A program made the translations under genes and the position numbers. Under the pieces are notes generated by a model, which was given only the letters and a program-made list of their open reading frames with translations, had not been told where the DNA came from and ran no database searches. Positions 1 through 41,186 of a DNA stretch of 64,000 bases are shown in pieces (the stretch's first letter is position 1; every line of letters starts with the position of its first letter). The stretch is from Mesostigma viride (Eukaryota > Streptophyta > Mesostigmatophyceae > Mesostigmatales > Mesostigmataceae). The stretch covers positions 7,977,741 to 8,041,740 of the forward strand of contig RPFO01000065.1 of assembly GCA_009746045.1 (NCBI GenBank), given 5' to 3'.

Positions 1-643
1 TCTCATCAGGGATGAGCAACAGGCTTTACTACCCGGCGTTCAGTAACAATGTGAGTGAGGGAGAGACTGCTGCGTCACCTGGGTTTAAAACATGTGGCAC
101 TTGAATTTAAGCTGAGCCAGTTACTGGTTGTAGTTTAGGAGTGTCAGCTTTTTTGCAGGGCAAGCAGCGTGCCGCTTCCATATGTTTTCATTGTATTATT
201 TCCAGTTGCATGCCTGGGAGCGCCGCAATGGTCTGCTTCCAAGAGCAAAGTTCCTGCATTTTGTTTTATTCCCTACTTTTTTACCCAACCGCCAGTCATG
301 CTGTTCTCCTGTTTCTTTGTTCTGGAGATGCAGGCATGCTTCCTTTGACTGCCTCAACCTACTAAGCTAGGGATTAGCCTACCATTTGGTACTTGGTCAG
401 TTTCGCAACACCAATCGTCCATGTTGCAACACATGTTGCACCAGCACAATAGGCACATGTGCGTATCGTGGACTAGCTGCAGTTGTGACCAGGGAAGGCA
501 TTCTGGATGACACAGCCCCAGCCAGCATAAACGGTAACCTGGCGTCCCTCCTGCTTTAATGCAGGGTTTCTCCTAATCCTGCTCCTGCTGGACCTTACTC
601 ATGTTGTGTGTCGTCCCTGTACGTGCGTGTCATTCCTTGTCAG
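1..643. other. Unassigned sequence upstream of first recognised exon
   Basis: No exon, RNA gene or mobile-element end could be supported here. Because the gene that follows begins in the middle of a protein, this stretch is most simply intron of that gene. Short open frames are present but have neither protein-like composition nor matching splice sites. Confidence 0.4.
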
Positions 644-29334
<28,691 letters not shown>

Positions 29335-30175
29335 TATGATACCACTTATAGACTATCATTAGGGGGGCAGATGTTGCAACAGCTTGGGCCAGATAATGGA
29401 GTTTGGTCGTGTCCACTTGCCAGTATACTGGCCCATGCATTATAGCTAGTGTGATCTGATGCGCCAGTAGACTACTGTGCGGCAACTTGTAAAATTATTA
29501 TGGGCCAGTGGCAGATGAGCCTAAATGGGTAACACCAGCAGACACTCATCAATCCTCTGGCTGAGGGTCAACACAGATTCTCCTGCTTAGGGTTTCGTCC
29601 TGCTTTGGGATCGCAAAGCACGGCACCTGTAACTTTTCACTGTAGTTTTTTGCAGCCTTTCACATGTGGGTTATTTTCCAACACCCTCGATGCATGTACT
29701 GAAGTCATCGAATTCGGACTGCCACAGCATGCTTAGCACGGTGATTGTGACAGATTGTTACAGTTTTCACTGTGCAGTAGCGATTAACATGCGTGTCTCA
29801 GGATTTGTGGACAAGTAAGCAGTACAACAGTCACTTATACAACTCAGAGAAGTTGGGCAAGCGAATCACTGTAAGATCTCAACGTGATATAGTGTGTTGA
29901 TGAATAATTTGATGAAACGTGGTTCAATTGAGAAATCAGGGACCATGCAAGCTCTAGATCATTATATAATGCTTTGATTCAATTGCACTATACATAGCCT
30001 AGCCATCAGCCTATACTTTTTCACCGAAACAACCTTGCCTTTAAATTTGCATGTTTTGGCTAGAAATATGTTGAGAATGATAAATTACAGGAGTGAGACA
30101 GCTAACTTAGGCAATTAACACAAACGCAAGACCGGGAACAAGCAAATATCAACCACTAGCCAATAGACCTACCTC
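29335..30175. other. Intergenic, AT-richer, no gene seen
   Basis: Follows the tail of the membrane-protein gene. No coding exon, repeat family or element end was recognised; it probably holds the 3' UTR and spacer before the LINE. Confidence 0.5.
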
Positions 30176-30817
30176 GTGCTCGCCCGCATCAGATTGCGGT
30201 TTCCTGGTGTGAAACCGTGGCGACAACTGGCGCCTCAGCCAGATCTCAAGGTGCTCCGAATTGTACTGAAGGATGCCGACAAGAAAGTCAGCAGAAGAGC
30301 ACCTGGGCTGCTATGTCGCACCGAGACGACTTCCTGGCAGTCTTCGACGCCAGGGGCAGTCGCCAGCAGTTACACGCCATTCCGCCGCCGGGTGATATTT
30401 CAGTGATCCTCCGCGGTATCGCTGCCAAGTATCGTCTGGCGGCCCGCACCCTCCCCTCCTTGCCTTCGCCGGCGCCGACAGCTTGCTGTCCACCGTCACG
30501 CACCGACAGTGGTCGCCGCTAGGTAGATGCTCCGCCGCAACAGGGACCAGACCGCCAAACCTGGGCTGCAAGCAGCTAGCTCTGCGGGTCGCCTACTACG
30601 AGCAGGCTGAGAAGGCAGACGCTCAGCAGATGGTCAAGGACCTGCGCAGCTGCCAGCAGAAGCACGACGGCAAGGGGGCCTGGTTCTGGTACAAGCGCCT
30701 CGGGCCGACCCGGACGGCCTCGGCCGGCCCCTCCGCCACGACGTTCCTAGCGCCCCAGCCAAGCGGCTTCGTACCTGGGCTGCGGCCACGGCCTGGGCAG
30801 GTCCACTAGGAACTCGG

Positions 30818-31145
30818 CTTTGAGAATGGGTGAGAAATGGTGAGAAAAAGGGTGAGAAAGGTGAGAAAAAGGGTGAGAAATGGGTGAGAATGGGTGAGAA
30901 AGGTGAGAAAAAAGGGTGAGAATGGGGTGAGAATGGGTGAGAAAACACGTTTCTCACCCGGGTGAGATTGCCCCAAAAAGGTGAAAAAAGGGGAAAAACG
31001 TGAGAAAAATCTCAAAAAACAGGACGTGAGATAAGTGAGAAAAACGGGAGGTGTGAAACGTGAGAAAAGTGAGAAAATCAGGACGTGAGAAAAGTGAGAA
31101 AAGTGAGAAAAACAGGACGTGAGAAAAGTGAGAAAAGTGAGAAAA
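30818..31145. repeat. CACTA subterminal repeats, left end of copy A
   Basis: Dense GGGTGAGAA/AAAGTGAGAA motifs in direct and some inverted orientation next to the terminal repeat; presumed transposase-binding array. Confidence 0.85.
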
Positions 31146-32149
31146 CACAGCGCTGAAAAACACACCCATAATGCAATATGCTGGCAGCAGACACATGCAT
31201 GCAGTGCCAGTAACAACCGCTGTTCAAAACAGCACGAACAATAATGATTTTTTCATTAAATGTTTGAATAATTTTAATGTTTACAGCTGCAAGAACCCAT
31301 TGATTCAACTATTCAACACTGTTATGGCGTTATGTACATCTTCGGCATTCAAATATGCCTTTTCAACACAGTCTGTTATGGCGTTATGACATCTTCGGCA
31401 TTCAATGCCTGTTCAACACAGTCTGTTATGGCGTTATGACATCTTCCGCATTCAATGCCTATCATCAAATACTATATGGTAGCTAGCTAACAAAGCGGGC
31501 CGGTCGACAGGGCGTCACATGCTGACTTGAAAGTGGAACCGCTTGCATTTTACTCTCGTGGTCCCTGCAAGAAATAAAGCAAACCGACACAATATACGCA
31601 AGAGGAAAAGAAATCAGATCCTTGACATAGATGTAAGCGTTCTACAAGGAAGAGCTCACCAGCACCTAACGGTCCATGCAGCAAATGTGTAGAACCCAAC
31701 ACTCACTCTTATGGCAAAGCAGCCCCATGTGGCAAGGCAGCACCATACACATGAATCACACCATGCGCCAGATGTCACACGAGCAAGGCACAACGTTGTC
31801 GTCGGATCAGAAAGCAACAAGCGTGAAAACGCTAGCGGCCCAAATCTGAGATTCCGCGGAACACAGAAAATAAGAAAGCTCAGAAGCTACCAGCAAGGGA
31901 TCGAACATATGACCTTTGGCATGATTTCGCGGCTGTGTGAGTCTCCTGATCCGAAGGCATCTCACGTAATGAACGTTTCGAAACAGCCAAACTGCGGAAA
32001 ATCTCTTACCGGAGAGAGTTGCCAATATCAAGGAGACAACCAGCGCAGGCCAGAAATCGGGAGAATCCGGACCATGGTAGCTCGAGCCTGCCGTTATCTT
32101 GTCCGCGTTTTCGAGTCGTGCAGGATTATGAATATGAATGGAGATGGAA

Positions 32150-33095
32150 ATGTGTAGCCTTGTGCATTGAAATTACGGCTGGCTGACGTGAAGAGCGACT
32201 ACATGACCTACTCGGTGGGTCCGGAAACGGCTTGCTTGATTGTGTTTCATCGTGGGCAACGAGTCCAACAACTACTTTCTCTGGGCGGCAAACTGCGGCA
32301 AATTGAACGCAAACCTCATCATGAAATCTTGACCGTCGAAATGTAACAATCCGACGACGTATGCAGTATGCCGCGTTATTTTCTGTTGCGGGAGAGCCGT
32401 TGGGCCGGTTCCCGACGCGGGCGACCAGTGGTTTGCGTTAAGTTAACTTAGCTGAAGTTCCCCAAGCCGCATGATGGCTCTCATCGACGGCCTCAGTCTA
32501 TTGACGCGTCGGCCCGATTTTGGCGGCACCCAATTTGACCCCAACGGCACCTACCGACAAAGGGCATACGTACGTTTCACGCGCACCACGACCTTCGAGC
32601 TCTGCTATGGCGGTGGTGCCGTGGGGCCCGCATCAGACTGCGGGCCCTTATCTGCTTTGGCGGTGCTGCCGTTGGGCCCGCATCAGAATTCAGGCCCTTT
32701 ATGCATGCGGGCCATTAATGCATGTTACTTTTTTAGTCTTCTGCATACAAATATGAAGCAATGAGGTCGTGTCCTCTGGATTTTTGCACTGCAAATGGCA
32801 TTTGCACCGTGTGCAGTTCCTGGACGTTTGGAAACATGCATGATGGCATGTGGCTAATGTAATGACTGACTAGCTAGACCGTTTCAGTGGTTTTTCATTT
32901 GCGGGTATTTCCTCGTAAATGGTGGGAAAGCGATCGCAGCAATGGTTCTCACCACTAGACACTCCCGGCCAGTGAAGCTCGAAAAACACGCCCTGATCAA
33001 GCAAGCTGTTTCCGGCCCCACTGTATAGGTCATCTTACAGTCGCTCTTTGCGTAAGCCAGCCATAATTTCAATGAACAAGGCTACACATTTGCAT
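32150..33095. repeat. Internal inverted repeat inside CACTA copy A
   Basis: About 100 bp at 32150-32250 (GTGTAGCCTTGTGCATTGAA...GGCTTGCTTGAT) recurs inverted at about 32995-33095 with roughly 85% identity by eye. The same pair exists mirrored in copy B. Confidence 0.65.
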
Positions 33096-33137
33096 ACTCT
33101 TTGCTTGGTTATCGGTGTGCCTTTGTTTGGATGCAGG

Positions 33138-33242
33138 GGGGATCGCTGTGCTGACACAACGCGCCGCAAGGGATTTGCTGGGAGAAGATGCCCTTCCCAA
33201 GGCTGATTACAGCGACCCTGCGAATGGCGACGAGGCCTACTG
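33138..33242 (+). CDS. CACTA-encoded protein, penultimate exon
   Basis: Acceptor GGATGCAG, donor GTGAGC. Reads GIAVLTQRAARDLLGEDA, then LPKADYSDPANGDEAYW, a plausible coding segment upstream of the last exon. Its first ~20 bases (ATCGCTGTGCTGACACAACG) are repeated at the start of the last exon, along with about 45 bp of preceding intron. Confidence 0.5.
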
Positions 33243-33524
33243 GTGAGCCTTGTTTTTTGCAAATGCTACTTACGCCGTCTGCTTTGGTTATTTTAATTCA
33301 GTCCTATTGAAAGGCGCCTTGGGATTAGCCATGCAATCATGTTTTACTGTCACAAAGCCAGCCCTAGTAATTAATATCTAGTTTGTTTGGTTTTACCCAT
33401 CCGGGTGCCATGATCTTGCCGCCAGTAAAAGCGTCCTGTGTTGTATCCGTTCTATTTTTTTTAATAACCAATACTTAATAATAATACTCTTTGCTGGGTT
33501 ATCGGTGTGCGTTTGTTTGAATGC

Positions 33525-34466
33525 AGGCGAGATCGCTGTGCTGACACAACGTTCAACGTGATTGCATGGGCATCATTAAACCTGACGCCGCTTGTGCCGC
33601 AAGGCATTGTAGCGGCGTGTGGGGGCGTGAAGCGCTACGCGGATTCTTTCCACAAAGTCAGGATACACGGGTTCAACTACCGCACAGAGGCTGCGGACCA
33701 ATCCCTGGGAAAGCGGCACAAGAATGCGGGAGTTGCGGTGCATGGCCCGGGCGGTGTAGACTTTGGTTTCATCACACACATTCTGAAGGCCAGGTTAGAG
33801 TACCCACGAGGGGGCTGGGAATGGCAGCTGTTGTTGAAGGTGGAGCTTTTTGATCGCCTTCATGTCGCTCACCTGCCCCACGAGAGGTTGGTGGTCATCA
33901 GCAGCGCACAGGCCCCCAGGTCGTCGCGCCTTGTGTTGCCAGGTGCAGTGAGCTCAGTTGGGTATGTCGTCGATGAATGCTATGCTCCCGAAATGGTGGT
34001 AATCCCTGCCAAACTGCCATGGAGCATGGCACACCAGGCGCAATCTTCCCTCAGTAACCATGTGTATCACAGCGTGGCAGCAGATTTCCCCACCATGCCG
34101 CAGTTTGAAGTGATTGAGGAGGGTGAGCCGATGCCACCGCCTAGTGGCAAGAAGAAAGGCAAGAAGAAGGGGTCCAAGAAGAAGAAGAAGGTGGCAGCGG
34201 CAGACGTAGGTGATGGCGACGTGGTGCGCCGCGCTGGCAAGGCACCTGCTCGAGGGCGCAGCCGCAAGCGTGGTGCTCCCACAGATGCTGGACCTAGCCA
34301 GCCCACCGTTGTAATTGAGGAGGTCCCTATGGCAAAGAGGGCCAGTGGAAGGCAGCGTAAAGCTGTGAACTATTGCGACACTAGTGGGGATGACACTATG
34401 TCATCAGAAGATGATGTTGATGCAAGCAACCCCTCGGACAGCAGTTCTGAAGAAGATGACTTTTGA
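33525..34466 (+). CDS. CACTA-encoded protein, last exon (about 313 aa)
   Basis: Exon from acceptor GAATGCAG to stop at 34464-34466. The first ~170 residues look folded (SFHKVRIHGFNYRTEAAD, GVDFGFITHILKARLEYP, LLLKVELFDRL), resembling the small C-terminal domain that follows the transposase in plant and algal CACTA proteins. The remainder is a linker with a Lys-rich stretch (GKKKGKKKGSKKKKK, possible nuclear signal), basic patches and an acidic Ser/Asp/Glu tail (DSSSEEDDF). It is followed by polyadenylation-type AATAAA context at 34608. The catalytic domain is absent from this copy. Confidence 0.65.
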   Translation, partial: RRDRCADTTFNVIAWASLNLTPLVPQGIVAACGGVKRYADSFHKVRIHGFNYRTEAADQSLGKRHKNAGVAVHGPGGVDFGFITHILKARLEYPRGGWEWQLLLKVELFDRLHVAHLPHERLVVISSAQAPRSSRLVLPGAVSSVGYVVDECYAPEMVVIPAKLPWSMAHQAQSSLSNHVYHSVAADFPTMPQFEVIEEGEPMPPPSGKKKGKKKGSKKKKKVAAADVGDGDVVRRAGKAPARGRSRKRGAPTDAGPSQPTVVIEEVPMAKRASGRQRKAVNYCDTSGDDTMSSEDDVDASNPSDSSSEEDDF

Positions 34467-34624
34467 TTTAATTTGGGCATGACAGCATTGTTTATGGAAT
34501 GATGTGCTGTTTTATATTGTATGACAACCCTATATTGCACCTTTGTGCACCCTACAATGCATATCAAAGTGGTGTTGAGTTTTTTTTTCACGTTAAGGAC
34601 TTAATGAAATAAAGCTCATGATTT

Positions 34625-34960
34625 TTCTCGTGTTACACTCTTGGTGAGAAATTTCTCACCACGTTGACTTGTGATTTTTCTCGTGTTAGTGATTTTTCTC
34701 GTGTTGGTGAGAAACTTCTCAATTTTCTCAATTTTCTCAATCTTTCTGCCTTTTTCTCACCCATTCTCACCTTTTTTCTCACTTTAGGGTTTTTTCTCAC
34801 CCCAATCTCACCAAAACGCCCTTTTTCTCACCAAAATCTCACCCTGGTGAGATTTTTTGCCTAGCGTTTGCGGAAAAAAATTGAGATTTTTCTCAATTTT
34901 CTCAAAAAATTCTCACAAAAGGTGAGAAAATTGAGGGTTTTGAGAATTTTCTCAGAAATT
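34625..34960. repeat. CACTA subterminal repeats, right end of copy A
   Basis: TTCTCACC/TTTTCTCA units, the inverted counterpart of the left-end array. Confidence 0.85.
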
Positions 34961-36002
34961 GAGTTCCTAGTGTCGTGGGGACAGCTGCGCCGCCCCCCGC
35001 CGCCCCTGCTCCCAGCCGCCGCCGCCCGCCCGGCCGCCCTGGTCCGGGCGGCCCCGCCGGGCCCCCGGCCCCACCTAGGTCAGCGGCGGACTACCTAGTC
35101 CCCCCGCTGATCGGCCCGCTTGGCGACCCGTCAGACATGCCTCCTTTCACCTCTCGCGAGGTCACGGAGGCAGTCCAGCGTTTGCGTTAAACGACGCCGC
35201 CACTGGCTCCGACGAGATTCTAGCCGCAGTTGTGAAACTTGCAGCCGAATTTGAGGACACTGGTGTTATGCTGCTCTTCCGGGATATCTGCAACCGCCTT
35301 CTGCTGTCGACGCAACCGCCTCCAGCGGCCTGGCAACACAGTTTTCGCACGATGCTGTACAAGAACAAGGGGTCGCCAGCCGACCCCGGTAACTGCAGAG
35401 GGGTGTGCATCCAAAGTGCCCCCCTCAAGCTTCTCATGCGACTCATCCTGAACCGCCTGCGCTCGGCCCTGGACGGTCACCTCAGCAAGACTCAGCACGG
35501 CTTACGTTCAGGTCGCAACACAGTACAGGAGCTCTTCGCTACTCGCCGCCTTGTGGAGGAACTGCAACGCCTTTAGCCTGGTGAGTCCCCTTTGCACCTT
35601 GTGCTGGTGGACTTCATCAAAGCCTTAGATTCGGTTTAATTCTGGCCTGCGCTAGATGGGACATCCTCGAGCTGTTCCGGATCCCCCGCCCCCATTATTG
35701 CTGTCATCCGCAACCTGTACGAAGGGTCCATCACTTCGGTGCGCACTTCTTACGGGACCACGCCACCATGCCCTTTACAGAAGGGTGTGTGGCAGGGCTG
35801 CGTGCTGTCGCCCTACCTGTTCATTATTGTGGTCGAATACGTAATGATTCAGGGGCGCAAGCGATTTGCCCGCATCGTGGGTAGGGATTCAACCAGGGGT
35901 GCAGGTTGCCAACTGCTTCTGGCATGGCGGAGCGGAAACGGAGATTTGGCTGGCGGACGTCATCTACGCAGACGACACCACCCTCTTCGAGGACACTGGG
36001 CA

Positions 36003-36307
<305 letters not shown>

Positions 36308-36648
36308 TCAGGCATGCCAGGCATGGGGGGAATGGGGGGCATGGGGGGCATGGGGGCATGGGGGCATGGGGGGATGGGGGAATGGCAGGCATGGGGCCGG
36401 GCATGGGGGGAATGGGCATGGCAAACTGCAAATTAAAGGAAAATTAAGAATGGCATTACAAAAGTGCTTACAATATGTATCATGACTCAGCTGCAAATGG
36501 TGTGAGCTTGCATGAATTATTACTTGTTTCACTGAAATTATTCCAAGGAGTTGTTACAACTGGCATGGCACTTGTTTACAATCAACGGCTGCCTCCCAAG
36601 CTCAGGCAGCCAGGAATTCAGGCTTTTGTACTAGACCAGCGGGAATAA

Positions 36649-36686
<38 letters not shown>
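36649..36686. repeat. 38-base G homopolymer
   Basis: Uninterrupted run of 38 G in the LINE-derived spacer. The length may be uncertain for technical reasons. Confidence 0.9.
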
Positions 36687-36687
<1 letters not shown>

Positions 36688-36834
36688 AGGGGTTTGACGG
36701 AATAATTGAATGGGCTAGGCCAAAAGGCTATTTGTATGCAGTTATTTCGTTGATTTTACGTTACTTTGTGAGTTTGGCACGTACCAAGTGAGCAAACTCT
36801 TGGCCAACTGAGCAAACTCTAGGCCACCAACTCA

Positions 36835-37448
36835 TGGCAGGTGCGTCCTGCGGCAGCTGCGGGCTTGCTCTAAATACTACTGGGACGCACTACATCGCGT
36901 GCCTGGGTGGCCAGCAGAACCAGAACTGGTTCCTCTATCTCCATACCGCTCTCCTCCGGGCATGGTGTGTGCCATGGTTCGGTCGGTCTTTCCCCACTCC
37001 ACCATCAAGTGCGAGGACGCGGATGGGGCCGCCCTCTACTCACCCCCCCACCGCCCCCGGACATTACCGTGCTTGACTACGACGGGCAGGGGTGCCACCT
37101 GCTCATCGATGTCTCCGTGGCTCTCCGGTCGCCACATTCTCCGGGCGGCTGTGGATGCCGGCGCTGCTAGTGCCGCTGTGGCTGAGCGCGACAAGTTTGC
37201 CTCCTACGGCAATGTGGTGGGGCCCCACTGGGTCATCCCCTTTGTCCTTGAGGAGTCCGGGGCCATGGCCCCAAAGACAGCAGAGTATTTCCACGAGTGC
37301 TGTCATGCAGCGCCGTGAAGACCGCCTCGACCTCGACGGACCCTTCAGACCGCCCCGTGGTCTGCCCGCACGTGGTCCTCGTATTGGCGGCAGCGCCTGT
37401 CACTCGCCCTCACTCGCACCGTGGCTGATGTGTTATTCCGCCGCACCC
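36835..37448 (+). pseudogene. LINE C-terminal CCHC / endonuclease-like segment
   Basis: Reads C-G-S-C-G-L-A-L-N-T-T-G-T-H-Y-I-A-C (C-x2-C-x9-H-x3/4-C), then after a frameshift PDITVLDYDGQGCHLLIDV and later AERDKFASYGNVVG. PD...D and K...Y fit a restriction-like endonuclease of site-targeting LINEs. Ends at the CACTA B insertion in VADVLFRRT. Confidence 0.65.
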
Positions 37449-37847
37449 CACTAGGAACTCAATTTCTGAGAAAATTCTCAAAAACCCTCAATTTTCTCAC
37501 CCCTTTGAGAAAAAAGGTGAGAAAAGTGAGAAAAATCTCAATTTTTTTCCGCAAACGCTAGGCAACAAAATCTCACCAGGGTGAGATTTTGGTGAGAAAA
37601 AGGGGGTTTGGGTGAGATTTGGGTGAGAAAAAACCCTAAAGTGAGAAAAAAGGTGAGAATGGGTGAGAAAAAGTGAGAAAAAGTGAAAAAATTGAGAAGT
37701 TTCTCACCAACACGAGAAAAATCACTAACACGAGAAAAATCACAAGTCAACGTGGTGAGAAATTTCTCACCAAGAGTGTAACACGAAAAAAATCATGAGC
37801 TTTATTTCATTAAGTCATTAATGTGAAAATAAACTCAGCACCACTAA

Positions 37848-38346
37848 TTAATTAATTACATGATTAATTGAACTCGTGCTCCCGTTGGATCACGGAGCAC
37901 CGAAGTGCTTTTAATCCCTGTGTGTGCACAACAGGAAGGGCACAGACCCCCTTTCTCCTTCATGCCAAAGGCATGTCGCAGCTGCTATTGGACCCGATAA
38001 ACGATCCGGCAATCTGTGGGTGCAATAAGACCCATGTGAGCATATCATAACGGGTGCATGGGCAAGTAATCTGAGCATTGCCATGACGTAGCATGGTTGT
38101 ACAAGGACTAAGCTAAGGCTATGGCTGGTTGTGTACCGTGTGTTAGCGGTGCACGTGACTAGGTATAATGGCTCAGCTAGGCAAACATTCTAGGCATGGC
38201 TGCCATGGCGGCAGAGACTGCCAATGATTACAAGCTAGGGCTATTCTAGCCCGCAGGGGGCGTCCACATCTCGTGGTTGATCATCAGGTCCCCGCCCCTC
38301 CAGTAAACCTTGGGACGTCAGGATTGTTGATTCCCAGCACGTTGAA
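37848..38346 (-). mobile_element. Retroposon fragment inside CACTA copy B
   Basis: Three parts in order on the + strand: (TTAA)n tail; a segment (37873-38075) homologous to 40965-41185 and 45590-45763; a leader (38085-38240) homologous to 51720-51880; and a 3' ORF1 end (38247-38315, - strand, VYWRGGDLMINHEMWTPPA) homologous to VYWRGGDLYVNKKLWKPP at 50300-50370. It is a chimera of one retroposon family trapped in the transposon. Confidence 0.7.
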
Positions 38347-39369
38347 CGCGTTGTGTCAGCACAGCGATCCCCCCTGCATCCAAACAAAGGCACACCGATA
38401 ACCAAGAAAAGAGTATGCAAATGTGCAGCCTTGTTCATTGAAATTATGGCTGGCTTACGCAAAGAGCGACTGTAAGATGACCTATACAGTGGGGCCGGAA
38501 ACAGCTTGCTTGATCAGGGCGTGTTTTTCGAGCTTCACTGGCCGGGAGTGTCTAGTGGTGAGAACCATTGCTGCGATCGCTTTCCCACCATTTACGAGGA
38601 AATACCCGCAAATGAAAAACCACTGAAACGGTCTAGCTTGATTCAGTCATTGCATTAGCCACATGCCATCATGCATGTTTCCAAACGTCCAAGAACTGCC
38701 CACGGTGCAAATGCAAAAATCCGGAGGACACGACCTCATTGCTTCATATTTGTATGCAGAAGAATAAAAAAGTAACATGCATTAAGGGCCCGCCTGCATA
38801 AAGGGCCTGAATTCTGATGCGGGCCCAACGGCAGCACCGCCAAAGCAGATAAGGGCCCGCAGTCTGATGCGGGCCCCACGGCACCACCGCCATAGCAGAG
38901 CTCGAAGGTCGTGGTGCGCGTGAAACGTACGTACCTATGCCCTTTGTCGGTAGGTGCCGTTGGGGTCAAATTGGGTGCCGCCAAAATCGGGCCGACGCGT
39001 CAATAGACTGAGGCCGTCGATGAGTGCCATCATGCGGCTTGGGTCACTTCTGTTGGAGAACTTCAGCTAAGTTAACTTAACGCAAACCACTGGTCGCCCG
39101 CGTCGGGAACCGGCCCAACGGCTCTCCCGCAACAGAAAATTACGCGGCATACTGCATAAGTCGTCGGATGGTTACATTTCGACGGTCAAGATTTCATGAT
39201 GAGGTTTGCGTTCAATTTGCCGCAGTTTGCCGCCCAGAGAAAGTAGTTGTTGGACTCGTTGCCCACGATGAAACACAATCAAGCGAGCCGTTTCCGGCCC
39301 CACCGTGTAGGTCATGTAGTCGCTCTTCACGTCAGCCAGCCGTAATTTCAATGCACAAGGCTACACATT

Positions 39370-39811
39370 TCCATCTCCATTCATATTCATAATCCTGCAC
39401 GACTCGAAAACGCGGACAAGATAACGGCAGGCTCGAGCTACCATGGTCCGGATTCTCCCGATTTCTGGCCTGCGCTGGTTGTCTCCTTGATATTGGCAAC
39501 TCTCTCCGGTAAGAGATTTTCCGCAGTTTGGCTGTTTCGAAACGTTAATTAAGTGAGATGCCTTCGGATCAGGAGACTCACACAGCCGCGAAATCATGCC
39601 AAAGGTCATATGTTCGATCCCCGCCTTGCTGGTAGCTTCTGAGCTTTCTTATTTTCTGTGTTCCGCGGAATCTCAGATTTGGGCCGCTAGCGTTTTCACG
39701 TTTGTTGCTTTCTGATCCGACGACAACGTTGTGCCTTGCTCGTGTGACATCTGGCGCATGGTGTGATTCATGTGTATGGTGCTGCCTTGCCACATGGGGC
39801 TGCTTTGCCAT
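39370..39811 (-). pseudogene. Open frame shared by CACTA copies (frameshifted here)
   Basis: Encodes MAKQPHVARQHHTHESHH... in this copy and at 31711-32157 in copy A (148 aa). Copy A reads straight through; copy B has a 1-base difference near 39625. No recognised domain. Pieces of the same sequence also occur at 46795-46900 and 53420-53575. Confidence 0.4.
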
Positions 39812-40964
39812 AAGAGTGAGTGTTGGGTTCTACACATTTGCTGCATGGACCGTTAGGTGCTGGTGAGCTCTTCCTTGTAGAACGCTTACATCTATGTCAA
39901 GGATCTGATTTCTTTTCCTCTTGCGTATATTGTGTCGGTTTGTTTATTTCTTGCAGGGACCACGAGAGTAAAATGCAAGCGGTTCCACTTTCAAGTCAGC
40001 ATGTGACGCCCTGTCGACCGGCCCGCTTTGTTAGCTAGCTACCATATAGTATTTGATGATAGGCATTGAATGCGGAAGATGTCATAACGCCATAACAGAC
40101 TGTGTTGAACAGGCATTGAATGCCGAAGATGTCATAACGCCATAACAGACTGTGTTGAACAGGCATATTTGAATGCCGAAGATGTACATAACGCCATAAC
40201 AGTGTTGAATAGTTGAATCAACGGGTTCTTGCAGCTGTAAACATTAAAATTATTCAAACATTTAATGAAAAAATCATTATTGTTCGTGCTGTTTTGAACA
40301 GCAGTTGTTACTGGCACTGCATGCATGTGTCTGCTGCCAGCATATTGCATTATGGGTGTGTTTTTCAGCGCTGTGTTTTCTCACTTTTCTCACGTCTCTC
40401 ACGTCCTGTTTTTCTCACTTTTCTCACTTTTCTCACGTCCTGATTTTCTCACTTTTCTCACGTTTCACACCTCCCGTTTTTCTCACTTATCTCACGTCCT
40501 GTTTTTTGAGATTTTTCTCACGTTTTTCCCCTTTTTTCACCTTTTTGGGGCAATCTCACCCGGGTGAGATTGCCCTTTTCTCACCCATTCTCACCCATTT
40601 CTCACCCTATTTTCTCACTTTTCTCACCCATTCTCACCCATTTCTCACCCTTTTTCTCACCCATCTCACCCTTTTTCTCACCTTTTCTCACCCATTCTCA
40701 AAGCCGAGTTCCTAGTGCCGGGCCGACTTTGTCGTGACCCATGCGGTCTAGATCCCTCCCATGCCTGCATGGTGGGCCGGCAGCCATGTTGCTGCGTGTC
40801 GAAGTTTTGTGATGTAGCTCAGTAGTTGTACCTTGTGCAGCTGGCGTGATCCTTGGATGTCCGTGTCAGATTACTATTAATTTCTTTAGGGTTCTTCTTC
40901 TTTTCGGTTTTTTCCTTATATGTTGCATGCCGGCTGTGCCAATCTCACCTCTGTAATTTATATC

Positions 40965-41186
40965 ATTCTCAATGAATTTATATGTATGCTCACGCGGGTC
41001 TTATTGCACCCACATAATTTGCCGGATCGTCTATCGTGTCTGATTGCATATGCTGAGCACTGTGGCATGCCTCTGCATGGCATGAAGGAGAATGGGGGTC
41101 TCTGCCCTTTCTTCCTGTTGCACGCACATACATGGATTAAAAGCACTCCGGTGCTCCGTGACTCCCCAACGGGAGCACGTGTTTAA
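40965..41186 (+). mobile_element. Retroposon unit copy 1
   Basis: Carries an open frame MLTRVLLHPHNLPDRLSC... ending SPTGARV-stop. Homologous units lie inverted at 37873-38075 and 44832-44889 plus 45590-45763. Each copy ends next to a different simple-repeat tail, (TTAA)n, (TTAC)n or A/T-rich, the signature of non-LTR retroposition. Confidence 0.65.

Larger units (their letters stand above)
30804..34972 (+). mobile_element. CACTA (EnSpm) transposon copy A, 4.17 kb
   Basis: Termini CACTAGGAACTC (30804) and GAGTTCCTAGTG (ends 34972) are perfect 12-bp inverted repeats beginning with the diagnostic CACTA. The flanks carry a 2-bp duplication TC (30802-30803, 34973-34974). Subterminal blocks of GGTGAGAAA-type repeats (30818-31145 and, inverted, 34625-34960) are typical of CACTA transposase binding regions. 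It encodes two exons of a transposon protein (33138-33242, 33525-34466) but not the DDE transposase core, so it is itself incomplete. Confidence 0.9.
37449..40717 (-). mobile_element. CACTA transposon copy B, 3.27 kb, inverted
   Basis: Same 12-bp termini as copy A (CACTAGGAACTC at 37449; GAGTTCCTAGTG ending 40717), flanked by a 2-bp CC duplication (37447-37448, 40718-40719). In inverted orientation 38347-40717 matches A 30804-33165 and 37449-37847 matches A 34566-34972. The 1.4-kb region of A that holds the last exon is replaced by about 500 bp of unrelated retroposon sequence with the end of a LINE ORF1. Non-autonomous. Confidence 0.9.

Noticed and set aside
30801-34975. 3-bp target duplications typical of plant CACTA elements
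   Set aside because: Flanks are GTC/TCG and CCC/CCG; only 2 bp match in each case, and 2-bp removal restores the LINE frame.
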